Positions 44,913 through 53,866 of a stretch of 64,000 bases of DNA are shown here, piece by piece (the first letter of the stretch is position 1; each line of letters starts with the position of its first letter). The stretch is from NCBI GenBank assembly GCA_942493375.1, contig OW818698.1:6882001-6946000 (forward strand), written 5' to 3'. The translations under genes were made by a program, and so were the position numbers. This stretch comes from G942493375 sp942493375 (GTDB lineage: Bacteria > Armatimonadota > UBA5829). The notes beneath the pieces were generated by a model, which saw only the letters and a program-made list of their open reading frames with translations, was not told where the DNA came from and did not search any database.

Positions 44913-45121
44913 GCCTCCACATCGATATCTTCTATCATATTCACCGCGATTGATCTTTTTTCCTGCTATCCATCGGACACTGATTCTATGGATCTACGTT
45001 CAGTTTATATGCCAGGTGTATAAAAAAAAGTAAAAATATCTTTGTTAGTTTAATTGTTGACTATGGAATTGCGTGCAAACTACCGATAATTAGCGTACAT
45101 ATCCTATAATGGGAGGTGATC

Positions 45122-45412
45122 GTGTTGACTGCTGATGGATCATTTCTGGCGGGAAGCATAGCTAGGTCCGCAGAAATCGACCGCACGATCATACAGACCC
45201 CGCGCGCAGTGGATAACGCTCAAGCGCAGTTAGCTTCGGAAAGTAAGATGCTGGCTAACTTGAAACGGACACAGAACGCGGAGCAACTGCGTAGAGATAA
45301 AGTGCGGCATGAACGGGACGAACGCCGACGTCACATGGAAAGAGAACGTCTAAACTACGGAAAGAACGACGAAGAGGATGAAGAAGGATCTTCGTTGGAT
45401 TTGGTTGCTTAG
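45122..45412 (+). CDS. Small charged hypothetical protein
   Basis: About 96 residues, not recognised. GGGAGGTGATC immediately precedes GTG 45122; TTG 45125 is an alternative and the GTG at 45116 lies inside the Shine-Dalgarno sequence. The first 30 residues are mixed. Residues about 35-85 are extremely rich in Arg, Glu and Lys (LRRDKVRHERDERRRHMERE) and should form a charged helix, with an acidic end (NDEEDEEGSS). Its stop is 3 bp before the next gene, so the two are co-translated. Together they resemble small gene pairs seen near motility or envelope genes, but no function is claimed. Confidence 0.6.
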   Translation: MLTADGSFLAGSIARSAEIDRTIIQTPRAVDNAQAQLASESKMLANLKRTQNAEQLRRDKVRHERDERRRHMERERLNYGKNDEEDEEGSSLDLVA

Positions 45413-45415
45413 CCT

Positions 45416-45916
45416 ATGGGAAATTATCTTGATATTGTAACTTGTATAATAGCTTTGATTGTAATGGGTTTCTGCAGCTGGTGGGTTATTCGCTGGTTTT
45501 TCAAGATCGGTAATAACCACGCTAAAAAAAGCGACTTGCTCAGCCCAAGTGATCTTGCAGTTCTTGAAGATACTACCAAACGGTTGATGGAAGACCTGAA
45601 AGCAGTTACAGACGACTGCGTCTCTCGTATAGACCAGGCTTGTCAGGAAGCCGAGAACCGTATCGCGGCTGCGCAGAGTAGGGGAAGCCACTCTGACAGC
45701 CTAACAATCGGTTTGTCTGATATGCAGGTTGCTACTCCAAGTATTATTTCAGAAACTCCTGCAAGCATTGGAAAACCGATAAAAGAAGAAGTTGCTGCAG
45801 CTTCTGCAAAAGGTGCTCAGACAGTTACATCGTTTGCACGATCTACAGGACTCACTACCGGAGAAGTTGAACTTATGCGTGGATTGCGCGAATACGGCAA
45901 ATCAAAGAAGAGTTAA
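45416..45916 (+). CDS. Single-span membrane protein with coiled coil and DUF2802-like C-terminus
   Basis: 166 residues. One membrane helix lies at the N-terminus (YLDIVTCIIALIVMGFCSWWVI), followed by a cytoplasmic coiled-coil stretch (about 45-100, EDTTKRLMEDLKAVTDDC), a Ser/Ala-rich linker and a short helical end, ARSTGLTTGEVELMRGLREY. The GEVELM turn resembles the HTH-like end of DUF2802/DUF6115 proteins often found with flagellar or pilus genes. No such genes are nearby, so the role is open. Start ATG 45416, 3 bp after the upstream stop. Confidence 0.65.
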   Translation: MGNYLDIVTCIIALIVMGFCSWWVIRWFFKIGNNHAKKSDLLSPSDLAVLEDTTKRLMEDLKAVTDDCVSRIDQACQEAENRIAAAQSRGSHSDSLTIGLSDMQVATPSIISETPASIGKPIKEEVAAASAKGAQTVTSFARSTGLTTGEVELMRGLREYGKSKKS

Positions 45917-45920
45917 GTAA

Positions 45921-45952
45921 CATGTCATTCCCGCTAAAGCGGGAATGACATG
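45921..45952. repeat. Perfect 15-bp palindrome between convergent genes
   Basis: CATGTCATTCCCGCT (45921-45935) pairs fully with AGCGGGAATGACATG (45938-45952) around AA. It lies 4 bp after one stop and 8 bp before the convergent gene's stop, so it may be a bidirectional terminator-like structure. The GTCATTCC core resembles family A ends. Confidence 0.75.
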
Positions 45953-45960
45953 GATTGATT

Positions 45961-47331
45961 TTAACAACCGAGAATACTAACGACCTGTTCCGTTTTCATT
46001 GACAGAACATCCACAGAGCCCAGTATGGCACTTGCCTGAGAATGGTTTACTTCTCGACCTATTCTTGTAAAGAAATCCACCCTTGCTGCTCGATCATTTC
46101 CAAACGCACTATCTGCCCAGGGACTTGCTGCTCCGGCATTGGCGAATCTTGACATAAGAGTATGACCCCAGAAAAAGTGTGCTCCAGAGATAAAGTCCGC
46201 AACGTACGGCAGTAATTCCGGTGCGTTGAAGTTGTCCACAAATGGCAACCCGGCTTTGTTCATTTCCGTTCCAACGCAAATCGGGAAGCATCTATCCTTT
46301 GCAGCCTTGATGGCAAGTTCAAGATTCTTGACTTTTGCAGCTTTTTCATCAGGATTTTTGATGTTCCAGTTGCGGTCTGGAATGATATTCATTGCCACGA
46401 TGCCTTTACTACCCAGCATATCCAGCAGTTTGGGCATGTCCTGTTCTCCGGGATTTGTCCCATCAAGCCAGGTTGCAGTTGGCAACGCATTCATATCCCG
46501 GATCATTTCAATGACCGGTTCAATGTCAGGGAAAGTCTCTTTACTCGGAGCGATATAGCCAACTCCACCAAACTTCATAAGTTTATTGCGGATCATATCA
46601 TGGAACTTCGGCTCATCGTCTACAAGCTTATCTGCCGTATCAGCATCAATCCCTAGTGCATTTGCCCAGAAATTAACTAATGACTTATGGTCTCCAAAGA
46701 ATACATCCCTGGATTTTGCATCGTAAGCAGCCAGCATGTGCCTTTCAGTGGCATTTCCTGATGGAGTCAGAGGAACGACGTCTACATCATAGTCCAACTG
46801 CACTTTATCGAGGAAAGTATTAACTTTTCCCAGAACCAGCAGGTTGCGCTGTCTGGCCATATCCCGCATTTGTGCAAGTTGTTTTCCTGCTTTGGAATCG
46901 GGGCAGGGGAGTTTGTAACAGCCACCAGCCATAAAGTACGTGATACCTGGTTCATTGGGGGAAGTCATAACTGTGTCTGCGTAGTCGGAAATAAATACTC
47001 GTGTTTCCATGGATGCACAGACAGGCAGATCCAAGGTCTGTCCGCTGCTCAGGAACTCTTCCATACCGTCCAATACATCAAAATCCACTATTCCCGCGGT
47101 TGCTAGTCCATATTTTTTAGATTCCCATGCAACTTTGCTGGGTGACCATGCGTTTGCATTGTAACTGAAAAATGTGTGGAAGTGCAGATTAACTTCGGGT
47201 TTTGGAGCAGGAACAATAATCTCTCCACCGGCAATCAAACCAGCTATTTCATCCAGTGCCTCTTTTCGTAAGGCGCTGTCAAAAGAATCAAGTTTTGCTT
47301 CGAGATTCTGAAGCTTATTGTTGTCAGTCAT
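45961..47331 (-). CDS. PHP-domain protein
   Basis: 456 residues. The PHP (polymerase and histidinol phosphatase) superfamily is indicated by NLHFHTFFSYNANAWSPSKV, then GIVDFDVLDG and ICVGTEMNKAG, which carry the His/Asp/Glu metal positions in a seven-stranded barrel layout. The second motif is FDVLD rather than the usual TDH, so activity may differ. Probably a phosphoesterase or other metal-dependent hydrolase; the substrate is unknown. It follows the GH32 gene by 85 bp on the same strand, suggesting co-transcription and a role in processing a sugar phosphate. GGACC precedes the ATG. Confidence 0.7.
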   Translation of the reverse strand: MTDNNKLQNLEAKLDSFDSALRKEALDEIAGLIAGGEIIVPAPKPEVNLHFHTFFSYNANAWSPSKVAWESKKYGLATAGIVDFDVLDGMEEFLSSGQTLDLPVCASMETRVFISDYADTVMTSPNEPGITYFMAGGCYKLPCPDSKAGKQLAQMRDMARQRNLLVLGKVNTFLDKVQLDYDVDVVPLTPSGNATERHMLAAYDAKSRDVFFGDHKSLVNFWANALGIDADTADKLVDDEPKFHDMIRNKLMKFGGVGYIAPSKETFPDIEPVIEMIRDMNALPTATWLDGTNPGEQDMPKLLDMLGSKGIVAMNIIPDRNWNIKNPDEKAAKVKNLELAIKAAKDRCFPICVGTEMNKAGLPFVDNFNAPELLPYVADFISGAHFFWGHTLMSRFANAGAASPWADSAFGNDRAARVDFFTRIGREVNHSQASAILGSVDVLSMKTEQVVSILGC

Positions 47332-47415
47332 TATTTGTGGTCCTTTCGATTTATATACTTACTGCTTATTCACAGGAGCGTGATATCCCTTCAATCAGCT
47401 TCTCGTTAAGCAGTG

Positions 47416-48753
47416 CTACCAGGCTGAATGCAGCTCGTTTAAGGTGATATGTGTGATTGTCGCTGAACCACCATCTGCAAAGCCGGAGATGGTCATATCT
47501 TCCAGATCTGGTACAAAACAGGAGGACATTGATATCTCCCCATTGTTTCCAAACAATTCAATAGAAGTTTTATCCAGCAGTATCCGCAATTTAATGCTTC
47601 CGTGCTCTAATCCCATTACAGCTTCTTTGCCGAGGACAGATATTATACCGCTTGATTGATTATAAGTGATACGCTGACCACGCAGAATAATCCCGCATTC
47701 CGCAGCGTCTCCAACATTAATCACAAGGTCTATGTCCAATAGTTCACCTTCGATAATTTTGTGTGGAGCTTGATTTGGGAGAAGATTTACATTAGTCGAA
47801 CGATGTTCCGTTTTATACAGTGACTCGATTTCCTTAACTGGATATCTAAACAATCGAATCCCATCTTCACAAGTTCTAAGCGTCAGTTCACAGGGGAATG
47901 TCATCTGCTGATTGAACGGCATGTCAGGGTATACACCCCCGTTCATCCATGCAATCTGGATTCTTCTGCCATCTTCAGCAGGTATTCCACTGAATGTTTG
48001 AGTTGCATAAAAGTTAGCGCCAAAATCTGCCTTGTGCGGGCCGGATTCAGTGGTAAAAGCGTAGCCATCGAAAGAACCTATCAGATAATCCCCGTTACCG
48101 CTAACCAGTACCCATCTTTTATGGCTCGTTGAGTTATCCACTGGAAGTTCGAAAAAGTCCGGACACTCGTAAAAACCGGGGACTTCGCTCATATATGTCC
48201 AGGACTTCAGGTCATCAGATGAGAAGAATGCAGTTCCTTTCTGGCCTGATCTCGCTGTCTTTTCCGCGTAAAGAGCCATCACCCATTTACCAGTTTGCCC
48301 GTGCCATATGACTTTAGGATCTCGGTCCGGGAAGAAAGGGATAACAGGATTGCCGGAATATTTTTCCCATGTTCTACCATGATCATTACTGTAAGCTATG
48401 CACTGCCCATGCTCCTCACCGGTATATGCTGCAACTAATACGTCTTCCTTACCAGTCTTGAAACCAGACGTGTTTTGAATATCTGCTACTGCAGATCCCG
48501 ACCACGCAGCGCCATTTTCATCCGGATAAAAAACAATCGGTAGTTCTGTCCAATGAACCATATCCTTGCTTACAGCATGTCCCCAGTGCATACTGTTGTA
48601 TGTTGGAACAAGTCCATCGGGATAGTGCTGGAAAAACAGATGATATTCCCCATTATGAAATATCATCCCGTTAGGATCATTCAACCAACCTTTTTTTGCT
48701 GTAAAGTGGAATTGAGGTCGATAAATTTCTTTGTAAATATTTTCAGTATTCAT
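47416..48753 (-). CDS. GH32 fructosidase (invertase/levanase/fructanase type)
   Basis: 445 residues, cytoplasmic (no signal peptide). It hydrolyses beta-fructosides such as sucrose, sucrose-6-phosphate or fructan oligomers. All GH32 signatures are intact: the nucleophile motif WLNDPNG (23-29, D26), WSGSAVAD (about 84-91), the transition-state motif RDP (144-146) and the acid/base motif ECPD (196-199, E196). A C-terminal beta-sandwich ends with SIELFGNNGEISMSSCF. Length fits SacA/SacC-type enzymes. No transporter or fructokinase is adjacent, so the physiological substrate is uncertain. It is upstream of the PHP gene. Confidence 0.93.
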   Translation of the reverse strand: MNTENIYKEIYRPQFHFTAKKGWLNDPNGMIFHNGEYHLFFQHYPDGLVPTYNSMHWGHAVSKDMVHWTELPIVFYPDENGAAWSGSAVADIQNTSGFKTGKEDVLVAAYTGEEHGQCIAYSNDHGRTWEKYSGNPVIPFFPDRDPKVIWHGQTGKWVMALYAEKTARSGQKGTAFFSSDDLKSWTYMSEVPGFYECPDFFELPVDNSTSHKRWVLVSGNGDYLIGSFDGYAFTTESGPHKADFGANFYATQTFSGIPAEDGRRIQIAWMNGGVYPDMPFNQQMTFPCELTLRTCEDGIRLFRYPVKEIESLYKTEHRSTNVNLLPNQAPHKIIEGELLDIDLVINVGDAAECGIILRGQRITYNQSSGIISVLGKEAVMGLEHGSIKLRILLDKTSIELFGNNGEISMSSCFVPDLEDMTISGFADGGSATITHITLNELHSAW

Positions 48754-48928
48754 ATTACGCTCCGGTCTGTAAACCGCAATATTCTTGATCTACCCAGTTT
48801 CCTTCTTATTTAAGAGGCGAAAGTGAAGACTGCAAAATAACACGGAATATTATTCACACTGCAGAATAGCACCGGTAGTTAGTTTCGTCAATAACTCTAC
48901 GTAACAGCTCAGTGTTAATGTGTAGTAT

Positions 48929-48991
48929 AGTAAATCTCCGTCCGTCCTGAGTAACGCGAAGCGTGTATCGAAGGATGGACAGAGATTTACT
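48929..48991. repeat. 20-bp inverted repeat with family A-like core
   Basis: AGTAAATCTCCGTCCGTCCT (48929-48948) and AGGATGGACAGAGATTTACT (48972-48991) pair with two mismatches. The interior TCCTGAGTAACG ... TATCGAAGGA resembles the widespread TCCTGAG...AAGGAT palindrome class also visible in family A. Confidence 0.65.
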
Positions 48992-49040
48992 CACACATAC
49001 TGAATTGTTACAACTCTACTGCTAAGCATACATTTAAACG

Positions 49041-49049
49041 TGGTATAAT
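49041..49049 (+). promoter_or_regulatory. Extended -10 promoter (TGGTATAAT)
   Basis: TGGTATAAT contains a perfect -10 hexamer with the TGn extension, 33 bp before the URO-D-like ATG. No strong -35 is seen. GAGGTGAT at 49067-49074 is the ribosome binding site. Confidence 0.6.
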
Positions 49050-49081
49050 TCTGAAACAATTCCCATTGAGGTGATCCAATT

Positions 49082-50188
49082 ATGCTTCCAGGTGCTAGAA
49101 TCCGGGCTACATATGACTTCAAACCACTCGACCATCTTCATCGAACAGAATTCTACATTTGGGAGGAAGCAATTGAGCGCTGGAAAGGTGAAGGTCTGCC
49201 TGATGATTGGCGTGAACAGAACATATTTCAATATGATCCTCCCGGAGTATTTGGAACTGATGTGAACCTGGGTTGGTGCGAACCACCGTTCATTCCGGGC
49301 TTCGAGGAAAAGATAATTGAATCCTGCGGAGACCACGACATCATTCAGGATGTTGCAGGCAGACTTATTAAAGTCTTTCACGGTCGCAGGCACGGATTTA
49401 TGCCGGACTATCTCAAACATCCAGTCGCTTCTATGAGAGACTGGGAGGAAATTGCTCCACGTCTAGACCCTAATAATCCTGCTCGCTGGTCTGGTGTACG
49501 TGGCATCCCTGCAGCTCAGAGAGCAAAAGCTGAAGAAGTAGATGGAATCCTTGTACAGAGCATTATCGGTGGTTACATGTATTTGAGGGCATTGATCGGC
49601 CCTGAAGACTTGCTTTATATGTTCTATGATCAACCTGAGGTAATCCACGCTGCTATGAAAGGTTGGTTTGATATAAATGACGCTGGCCTCAGACTCGTTC
49701 AATCTGAAACATGGCTGGATGAGATATTTATAGCTGAGGATATCTGCTACAACCATGGCTTGCTTATTTCACCGGACACTATGCATGATTTCCTGCTTCC
49801 ATATTATCAGCAGTTGCTGGATAACGCTCGCACAAGACAGAAAGCTCCAATTAGTTTCCAGGTAGATACGGATGGTGACTGCCGTCCATCCATTCCAATA
49901 TATTATGAATTGGGACTTACACGGATGTCACCATTTGAAGTCGCCAGCGGATGTGATGTTGTAGAGATAGGAAAACAATACCCGAATCTGGTTATGTCTG
50001 GTGGAATAGACAAGCGTGTCTTGGCGGCTGGTAAAGATGCGATAGAGGCTCATTTGCAGCACATCATACCGGCTATGGTCGAAAGAGGCGGTTATTATCC
50101 GACATGTGACCATGGTGTCCCGGATGATGTCAGCTTCGAGAACTATATGTACTACCGCAAAAGAGTCTGCGAACTAGATCATATATAG
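49082..50188 (+). CDS. Uroporphyrinogen decarboxylase-fold protein (DGD-motif subfamily)
   Basis: 368 residues, a second URO-D superfamily TIM barrel in the window. The HxCG zinc motif of MtaA-type proteins is replaced by FQVDTDGDCR. The next blocks, LTRMSPFEVASGCDVVEIGK and LVMSGGIDKRVLAAG, match a group of URO-D-like proteins frequent beside glycoside hydrolases. The function of that group is not established; metal-dependent C1 or side-chain chemistry is a guess. The gene is alone under an extended -10 promoter, divergent from GH32. Heme synthesis is unlikely because of length and motifs. Confidence 0.7.
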   Translation: MLPGARIRATYDFKPLDHLHRTEFYIWEEAIERWKGEGLPDDWREQNIFQYDPPGVFGTDVNLGWCEPPFIPGFEEKIIESCGDHDIIQDVAGRLIKVFHGRRHGFMPDYLKHPVASMRDWEEIAPRLDPNNPARWSGVRGIPAAQRAKAEEVDGILVQSIIGGYMYLRALIGPEDLLYMFYDQPEVIHAAMKGWFDINDAGLRLVQSETWLDEIFIAEDICYNHGLLISPDTMHDFLLPYYQQLLDNARTRQKAPISFQVDTDGDCRPSIPIYYELGLTRMSPFEVASGCDVVEIGKQYPNLVMSGGIDKRVLAAGKDAIEAHLQHIIPAMVERGGYYPTCDHGVPDDVSFENYMYYRKRVCELDHI

Positions 50189-50302
50189 GGTTATTCTAAC
50201 TGTCTTCATAAGGAACACCAAAAGGGCTCCTGACGTATATCATGATAGAGATTTGATATTCGTAAATCACAAAATGTTGTAGACGTCAAGAGGTTTTTAG
50301 TT

Positions 50303-51121
50303 ATGAACACGATGAAGACATTTCTGCTCATGACAGCGATGACCCTGATCGCTCTTTTTATAGGTGAAATGCTTGGTGGGACCAATGGCATGGTTATTGC
50401 TTTTCTGATAGCCATTGCAATGAACGCTGGCAGTTACTGGTTTAGCGATAAGATCGTTCTAGCAACTTATGGTGCTAAGGAAGTTACTGAATCTGAGTCG
50501 CCTGAACTGCACCAGATAGTACACAATTTATCGTCAAACGCTGGACTTCCAATGCCGAAAGTGTATATCATACCCACAGACCAGCCCAACGCATTCGCTA
50601 CAGGCAGAGATCCTCAGCATGCTGCCGTTGCCGTGACTGAAGGAATTTTGAGGATTCTGAACAGGGACGAACTCGAAGGTGTGCTGGCGCATGAATTAGC
50701 GCATGTTAAGCATCGTGATATTCTAATCGGCACGATAGCTGCTACCATTGCAGGAGCTGTTATGCTCGTATCTCGATTTGCATTGTTCTTTGGTGGAGAT
50801 GAAGAGCGGGGAAATGGGTTGGTATTGCTATTGACAATGATACTTGCTCCGATAGCAGCATTCCTTATCCAAATGTCGATATCACGTGCAAGAGAATATG
50901 CTGCAGATGCCGGTGGTGCACAGATCAGTGGCAAACCCTGGGCTCTGGCCAGCGCGTTGCAGAAACTGGAAGCAGGCGCTGCGAGAGTTCCTATGAATGC
51001 AAATCCGGAAACAGCTCATATGTTCATAGTAAGCCCATTCAGCGGCAAAAAACTGATGGGATTGTTCAGCACTCACCCTGCAACAGAAGATCGTGTTTTA
51101 CGACTCAGAAATATGTCATAG
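50303..51121 (+). CDS. htpX: Zinc metalloprotease HtpX
   Basis: 272-residue inner-membrane M48B protease that clears misfolded membrane proteins. Two N-terminal membrane helices (residues about 5-50), the HELAH motif in GVLAHELAHVKHRD (near 131) and two later hydrophobic segments (about 148-170 and 173-195) bracket the active site. The third zinc ligand is the Glu in SRAREYAADAGG. Typical HtpX C-terminal STHPATEDRVLRL is present. AAGAGG is about 10 nt before ATG. No heat-shock element was recognised upstream. Length is normal for the family. Confidence 0.95.
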   Translation: MNTMKTFLLMTAMTLIALFIGEMLGGTNGMVIAFLIAIAMNAGSYWFSDKIVLATYGAKEVTESESPELHQIVHNLSSNAGLPMPKVYIIPTDQPNAFATGRDPQHAAVAVTEGILRILNRDELEGVLAHELAHVKHRDILIGTIAATIAGAVMLVSRFALFFGGDEERGNGLVLLLTMILAPIAAFLIQMSISRAREYAADAGGAQISGKPWALASALQKLEAGAARVPMNANPETAHMFIVSPFSGKKLMGLFSTHPATEDRVLRLRNMS

Positions 51122-51127
51122 ATCCTC

Positions 51128-51198
51128 AACCCCGCATTATTTATAGAGCTTCGCTTTTAGCTTGCTGGAGGCAAAGATAATCGCCAATAATGCGGGTT
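51128..51198. repeat. Family B-related repeat, shortened copy
   Basis: AACCCCGCATTATT and AATAATGCGGGTT form the inverted ends, and the interior AGAGCTTCGCTTTT matches the reverse-oriented copy near 11465-11480. It is about 71 bp and lies between htpX and the HAD gene. Confidence 0.6.
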
Positions 51199-51292
51199 CT
51201 TGATAATCCAAAACTGATGCTATATTGCCGCCTGTTTGCAGAAACACCAGTGTTCGTGTCAAAATGTATTGATAATTCAGTGGAGGTTTGAT

Positions 51293-52060
51293 TTGGCGGC
51301 AAAAAAAGCATACTTACTTGACATGGATGGTGTATTGATTCGCGGGAAGACACCCATTCCCGGTGCTCAAGATTTTATAGAACGGATGATTGCTACAGAT
51401 ACGCGATTTGCCATTCTAACAAATAATCCAATGTTTACCCCCAGAGATCTACAGCACAGATTGGCAATTATAGGTTTACAGGTGCCAATCGACAGGCTGT
51501 TTACTTCAGCTATGGCAACTGCCCAGTTTTTGAAAACACAACAACCTAATGGCAGTGCGTTCGTTATCGGGGAATCGGGACTTACTACTGCTTTGTATGA
51601 TGTGGGATATGTGCTCACAGACAATAACCCTGATTATGTAGTTATAGGTGAAACCACCAGCTATAGTTATGCTGCTATATCCAGCGCAGTAAACCTTATA
51701 TACGATGGAGCACGGTTCATAGCCACAAATCCTGACAACAATGGTCCCAGTGAACGTGGGATCGAACCCGCTTGTGGCGCCATGGCTGCTCTGGTAGAGA
51801 AAGCAACCGGCGTAGCCCCTTATTTCATAGGAAAACCTAATCCACTGATGATGCGTATGGCGCTGCGTTTCATGGGTTCCCATTCAGAAGAAACGGTGAT
51901 GGTGGGGGACCGTATGGACACTGACATTATCTCAGGAGTTGAGAGCGGCTTGGATACTGTGTTAGTGCTTACTGGACTTACATCAAGAGACCAGGTGAAG
52001 CGCTTCCCATATTGCCCGACCCGGATTTTGGATTCAGTGGCAGATATAGAAATCGTCTAG
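51293..52060 (+). CDS. HAD-superfamily phosphatase (NagD/4-nitrophenylphosphatase type)
   Basis: 255 residues from TTG 51293, chosen because GGAGGT stands at 51282-51287; an upstream in-frame start would add 19 poorly conserved residues. HAD motif I is LLDMDGVLIRG (two Asp), motif II LTNNPM, motif III Lys in FIGKPNPLMM and motif IV MVGDRMDTDI, so the active site is complete. The C2-type cap between motifs II and III places it with NagD/PGP-like phosphatases acting on small sugar or nucleotide phosphates. Probably cytoplasmic and single-gene; the substrate is not determinable. Confidence 0.88.
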   Translation: MAAKKAYLLDMDGVLIRGKTPIPGAQDFIERMIATDTRFAILTNNPMFTPRDLQHRLAIIGLQVPIDRLFTSAMATAQFLKTQQPNGSAFVIGESGLTTALYDVGYVLTDNNPDYVVIGETTSYSYAAISSAVNLIYDGARFIATNPDNNGPSERGIEPACGAMAALVEKATGVAPYFIGKPNPLMMRMALRFMGSHSEETVMVGDRMDTDIISGVESGLDTVLVLTGLTSRDQVKRFPYCPTRILDSVADIEIV

Positions 52061-52152
52061 CTCTAGTTATCTATTATCTAATCATAAATGCCATCCGTTC
52101 AGCTTTGCTTTCCTCGGCCAAAACGGATGGCATTGTAGTCTTCAGTAGCCGA

Positions 52153-53796
52153 TTATTGCCCGGGAGCCGGAGTATAGGGTGGGGGGGCATCAGGAGGTGG
52201 TGGATTGTAGTTTGGTATATATTCCTTGAGCTTCTGATGTGCCATGTCAACATATGGCTGGCTCTCTCCACCGGCATTAAACCTGGTTGCCTTGCCGAAA
52301 TATTCCTCTGCTTTTGTATACTGTTGGTTTTGCTCGAAGCATACCCCCATAAAGAAGTATCCCTCAGGAGACGTTTTTCTCAAATACAGTAACCGCTGAG
52401 CTATAACAGCCAGATTCTTGAAATCATTGTTCTGTATCGACTGGTCACCCAATCTAACAGTAGCTCGATACATGTATTCATCCGCCATCATCGACATCCG
52501 GGAGCCTGGAGCTGTTTCAGTTACCAGTTGCCACTGCTTGATGGCGCCTTCGTAATTGCTCTCAGAAAACAACTTTTTCCCTTGGTCAAAATACTTCGTT
52601 GCTGCTTCTCCGGAATGCTGTATTTTATAATTAGAGTAAACTCTGCTCAACGCCCAGCCGAAGAACGCTGCAAGTCCCACCAGGCCCAGTATCAACATCA
52701 ACAGGCCTAGAAAACTGCGTGTCGGTGCGCTTATAATAGGCGGAGGGGCAGCAGCTCGATAATCCGTCTGCAAAGGAGTCCCGCTGGTTGGTGGCGGGGT
52801 GGGATCATAATTTGAAACCGGAGTCCCATACGGAGTCCAGCCAGGACTCGAAGGTATATATTTCCCTGAAGGCGGTGCCTGTTGGCTGGGAGCTGGTGAT
52901 GAAGTTGGATATTGAGGCTGATACATATTAGGGCTTGCAGTTCCCCCGTAAATGCCCTGCTGTTGAGGCTGAGGAGAATCAACCTTTTGCTCCCTCAGAT
53001 CATTTGCCATCTGTTCGATTTCTGAATATCTGTCTTCAGGATTCTTTGCAAGTGCTTTCTTGATGGCACTTGCTATATATGGCGGAATGCCAGGAGGGAT
53101 CACGGTATCCGTATTCATAATCGCATATGTGATAGCAACTACGCCATCACCGGTAAATGGCTTCTGTCCTGTGACCATTTCGTACAACAATACCCCTACA
53201 GAGAATATATCGGATCTGGTGTCAAGGGGCTTACCACTGATCTGTTCCGGAGACATATAACTGGGAGTCCCGAATATTTGTCCATCCTGAGTGAGATTTG
53301 TTTCACCAGCGACTCGTGCGATACCAAAGTCGGTAAGCTTAATGTGGTTGCCAGGTAAAATCTGGACATTGTCAGGCTTGATATCTCTATGGATGACTCC
53401 CTGCTTATGGGCATATGATAAAGCATCACAGAGTTGAACAGTGTAGTTAACAGCATCATTAACCGGCAACATACCGCGGGCTTTCAGCGCGTCACGCAGG
53501 TTTTGGCCATCCAGAAGTTCCATCGCAATGAAATAGCGGTCGTTCTCAACTCCTACTTCGTAGACAGTTACGATGTTTGGATGTGCCAGTCGTCCGGCTG
53601 CTCGGCCTTCACGGCGAAATCTTTCGATTCTATCCCTGCGCTGAGACCCCTGAGTGTTGTCAGGCATTAACAGCTCTTTAAGAGCTATACGCCTGCCAAT
53701 TGTAGGGTCTATTGCTTCGTAGACAATATCGTTAGATCTGCCGATTTCCCTTATAATCTCGTATTTACCAAGTATATTAACGCCGTCGTTCGACAA
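52153..53796 (-). CDS. Membrane Ser/Thr protein kinase with TPR-like outer domain
   Basis: 547 residues, start TTG 53796 (CAA on the plus strand) with GAAGGAG about 11 nt upstream. The kinase domain is residues about 12-275: the Lys in RRIALKELL, the catalytic loop VIHRDIKPDN, DFGIARV and the activation-loop GTPSYMSPEQIS are intact. A Pro/Gln-rich linker (about 280-360) leads to one membrane helix (LMLILGLVGLAAFFGWAL). The outside part looks like TPR helices (NYEGAIKQWQLV, YTKAEEYFGKATRF) and ends in a proline-rich tail (NPPPPDAPPPYTP). It is the last gene of a six-gene signalling cassette with PP2C, FHA and VWA proteins. Confidence 0.9.
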   Translation of the reverse strand: MSNDGVNILGKYEIIREIGRSNDIVYEAIDPTIGRRIALKELLMPDNTQGSQRRDRIERFRREGRAAGRLAHPNIVTVYEVGVENDRYFIAMELLDGQNLRDALKARGMLPVNDAVNYTVQLCDALSYAHKQGVIHRDIKPDNVQILPGNHIKLTDFGIARVAGETNLTQDGQIFGTPSYMSPEQISGKPLDTRSDIFSVGVLLYEMVTGQKPFTGDGVVAITYAIMNTDTVIPPGIPPYIASAIKKALAKNPEDRYSEIEQMANDLREQKVDSPQPQQQGIYGGTASPNMYQPQYPTSSPAPSQQAPPSGKYIPSSPGWTPYGTPVSNYDPTPPPTSGTPLQTDYRAAAPPPIISAPTRSFLGLLMLILGLVGLAAFFGWALSRVYSNYKIQHSGEAATKYFDQGKKLFSESNYEGAIKQWQLVTETAPGSRMSMMADEYMYRATVRLGDQSIQNNDFKNLAVIAQRLLYLRKTSPEGYFFMGVCFEQNQQYTKAEEYFGKATRFNAGGESQPYVDMAHQKLKEYIPNYNPPPPDAPPPYTPAPGQ

Positions 53797-53801
53797 GCTA
53801 T

Positions 53802-53827
53802 GATAACTCCTTCGAAAATAGAATATT
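53802..53827 (-). promoter_or_regulatory. 26-nt leader block, second copy
   Basis: GATAACTCCTTCGAAAATAG and following bases differ at one position from 23454-23479. The kinase ribosome binding site (CTCC on the plus strand) lies within it. Confidence 0.45.
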
Positions 53828-53866
53828 CCCGCCCATGTTAATTACGTGTGAACACGATACTGTGTT

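Larger units (their letters stand above)
48754..49081. other. Divergent intergenic region
   Basis: No gene is seen. It holds the ends of two divergent units (GH32 to the left, URO-D-like to the right), an AT-rich stretch near 48770-48900 and the inverted repeat described separately. Confidence 0.6.

Noticed and set aside
45105..45110. Perfect TATAAT just upstream of the small charged protein
   Set aside because: It ends 2 bp before the Shine-Dalgarno sequence, so transcription would start inside or after the ribosome binding site; no suitable -35.
51236..51292. Upstream extension of the HAD phosphatase
   Set aside because: The 19 added residues precede the Shine-Dalgarno sequence and are not HAD-like; the TTG at 51293 is placed correctly.
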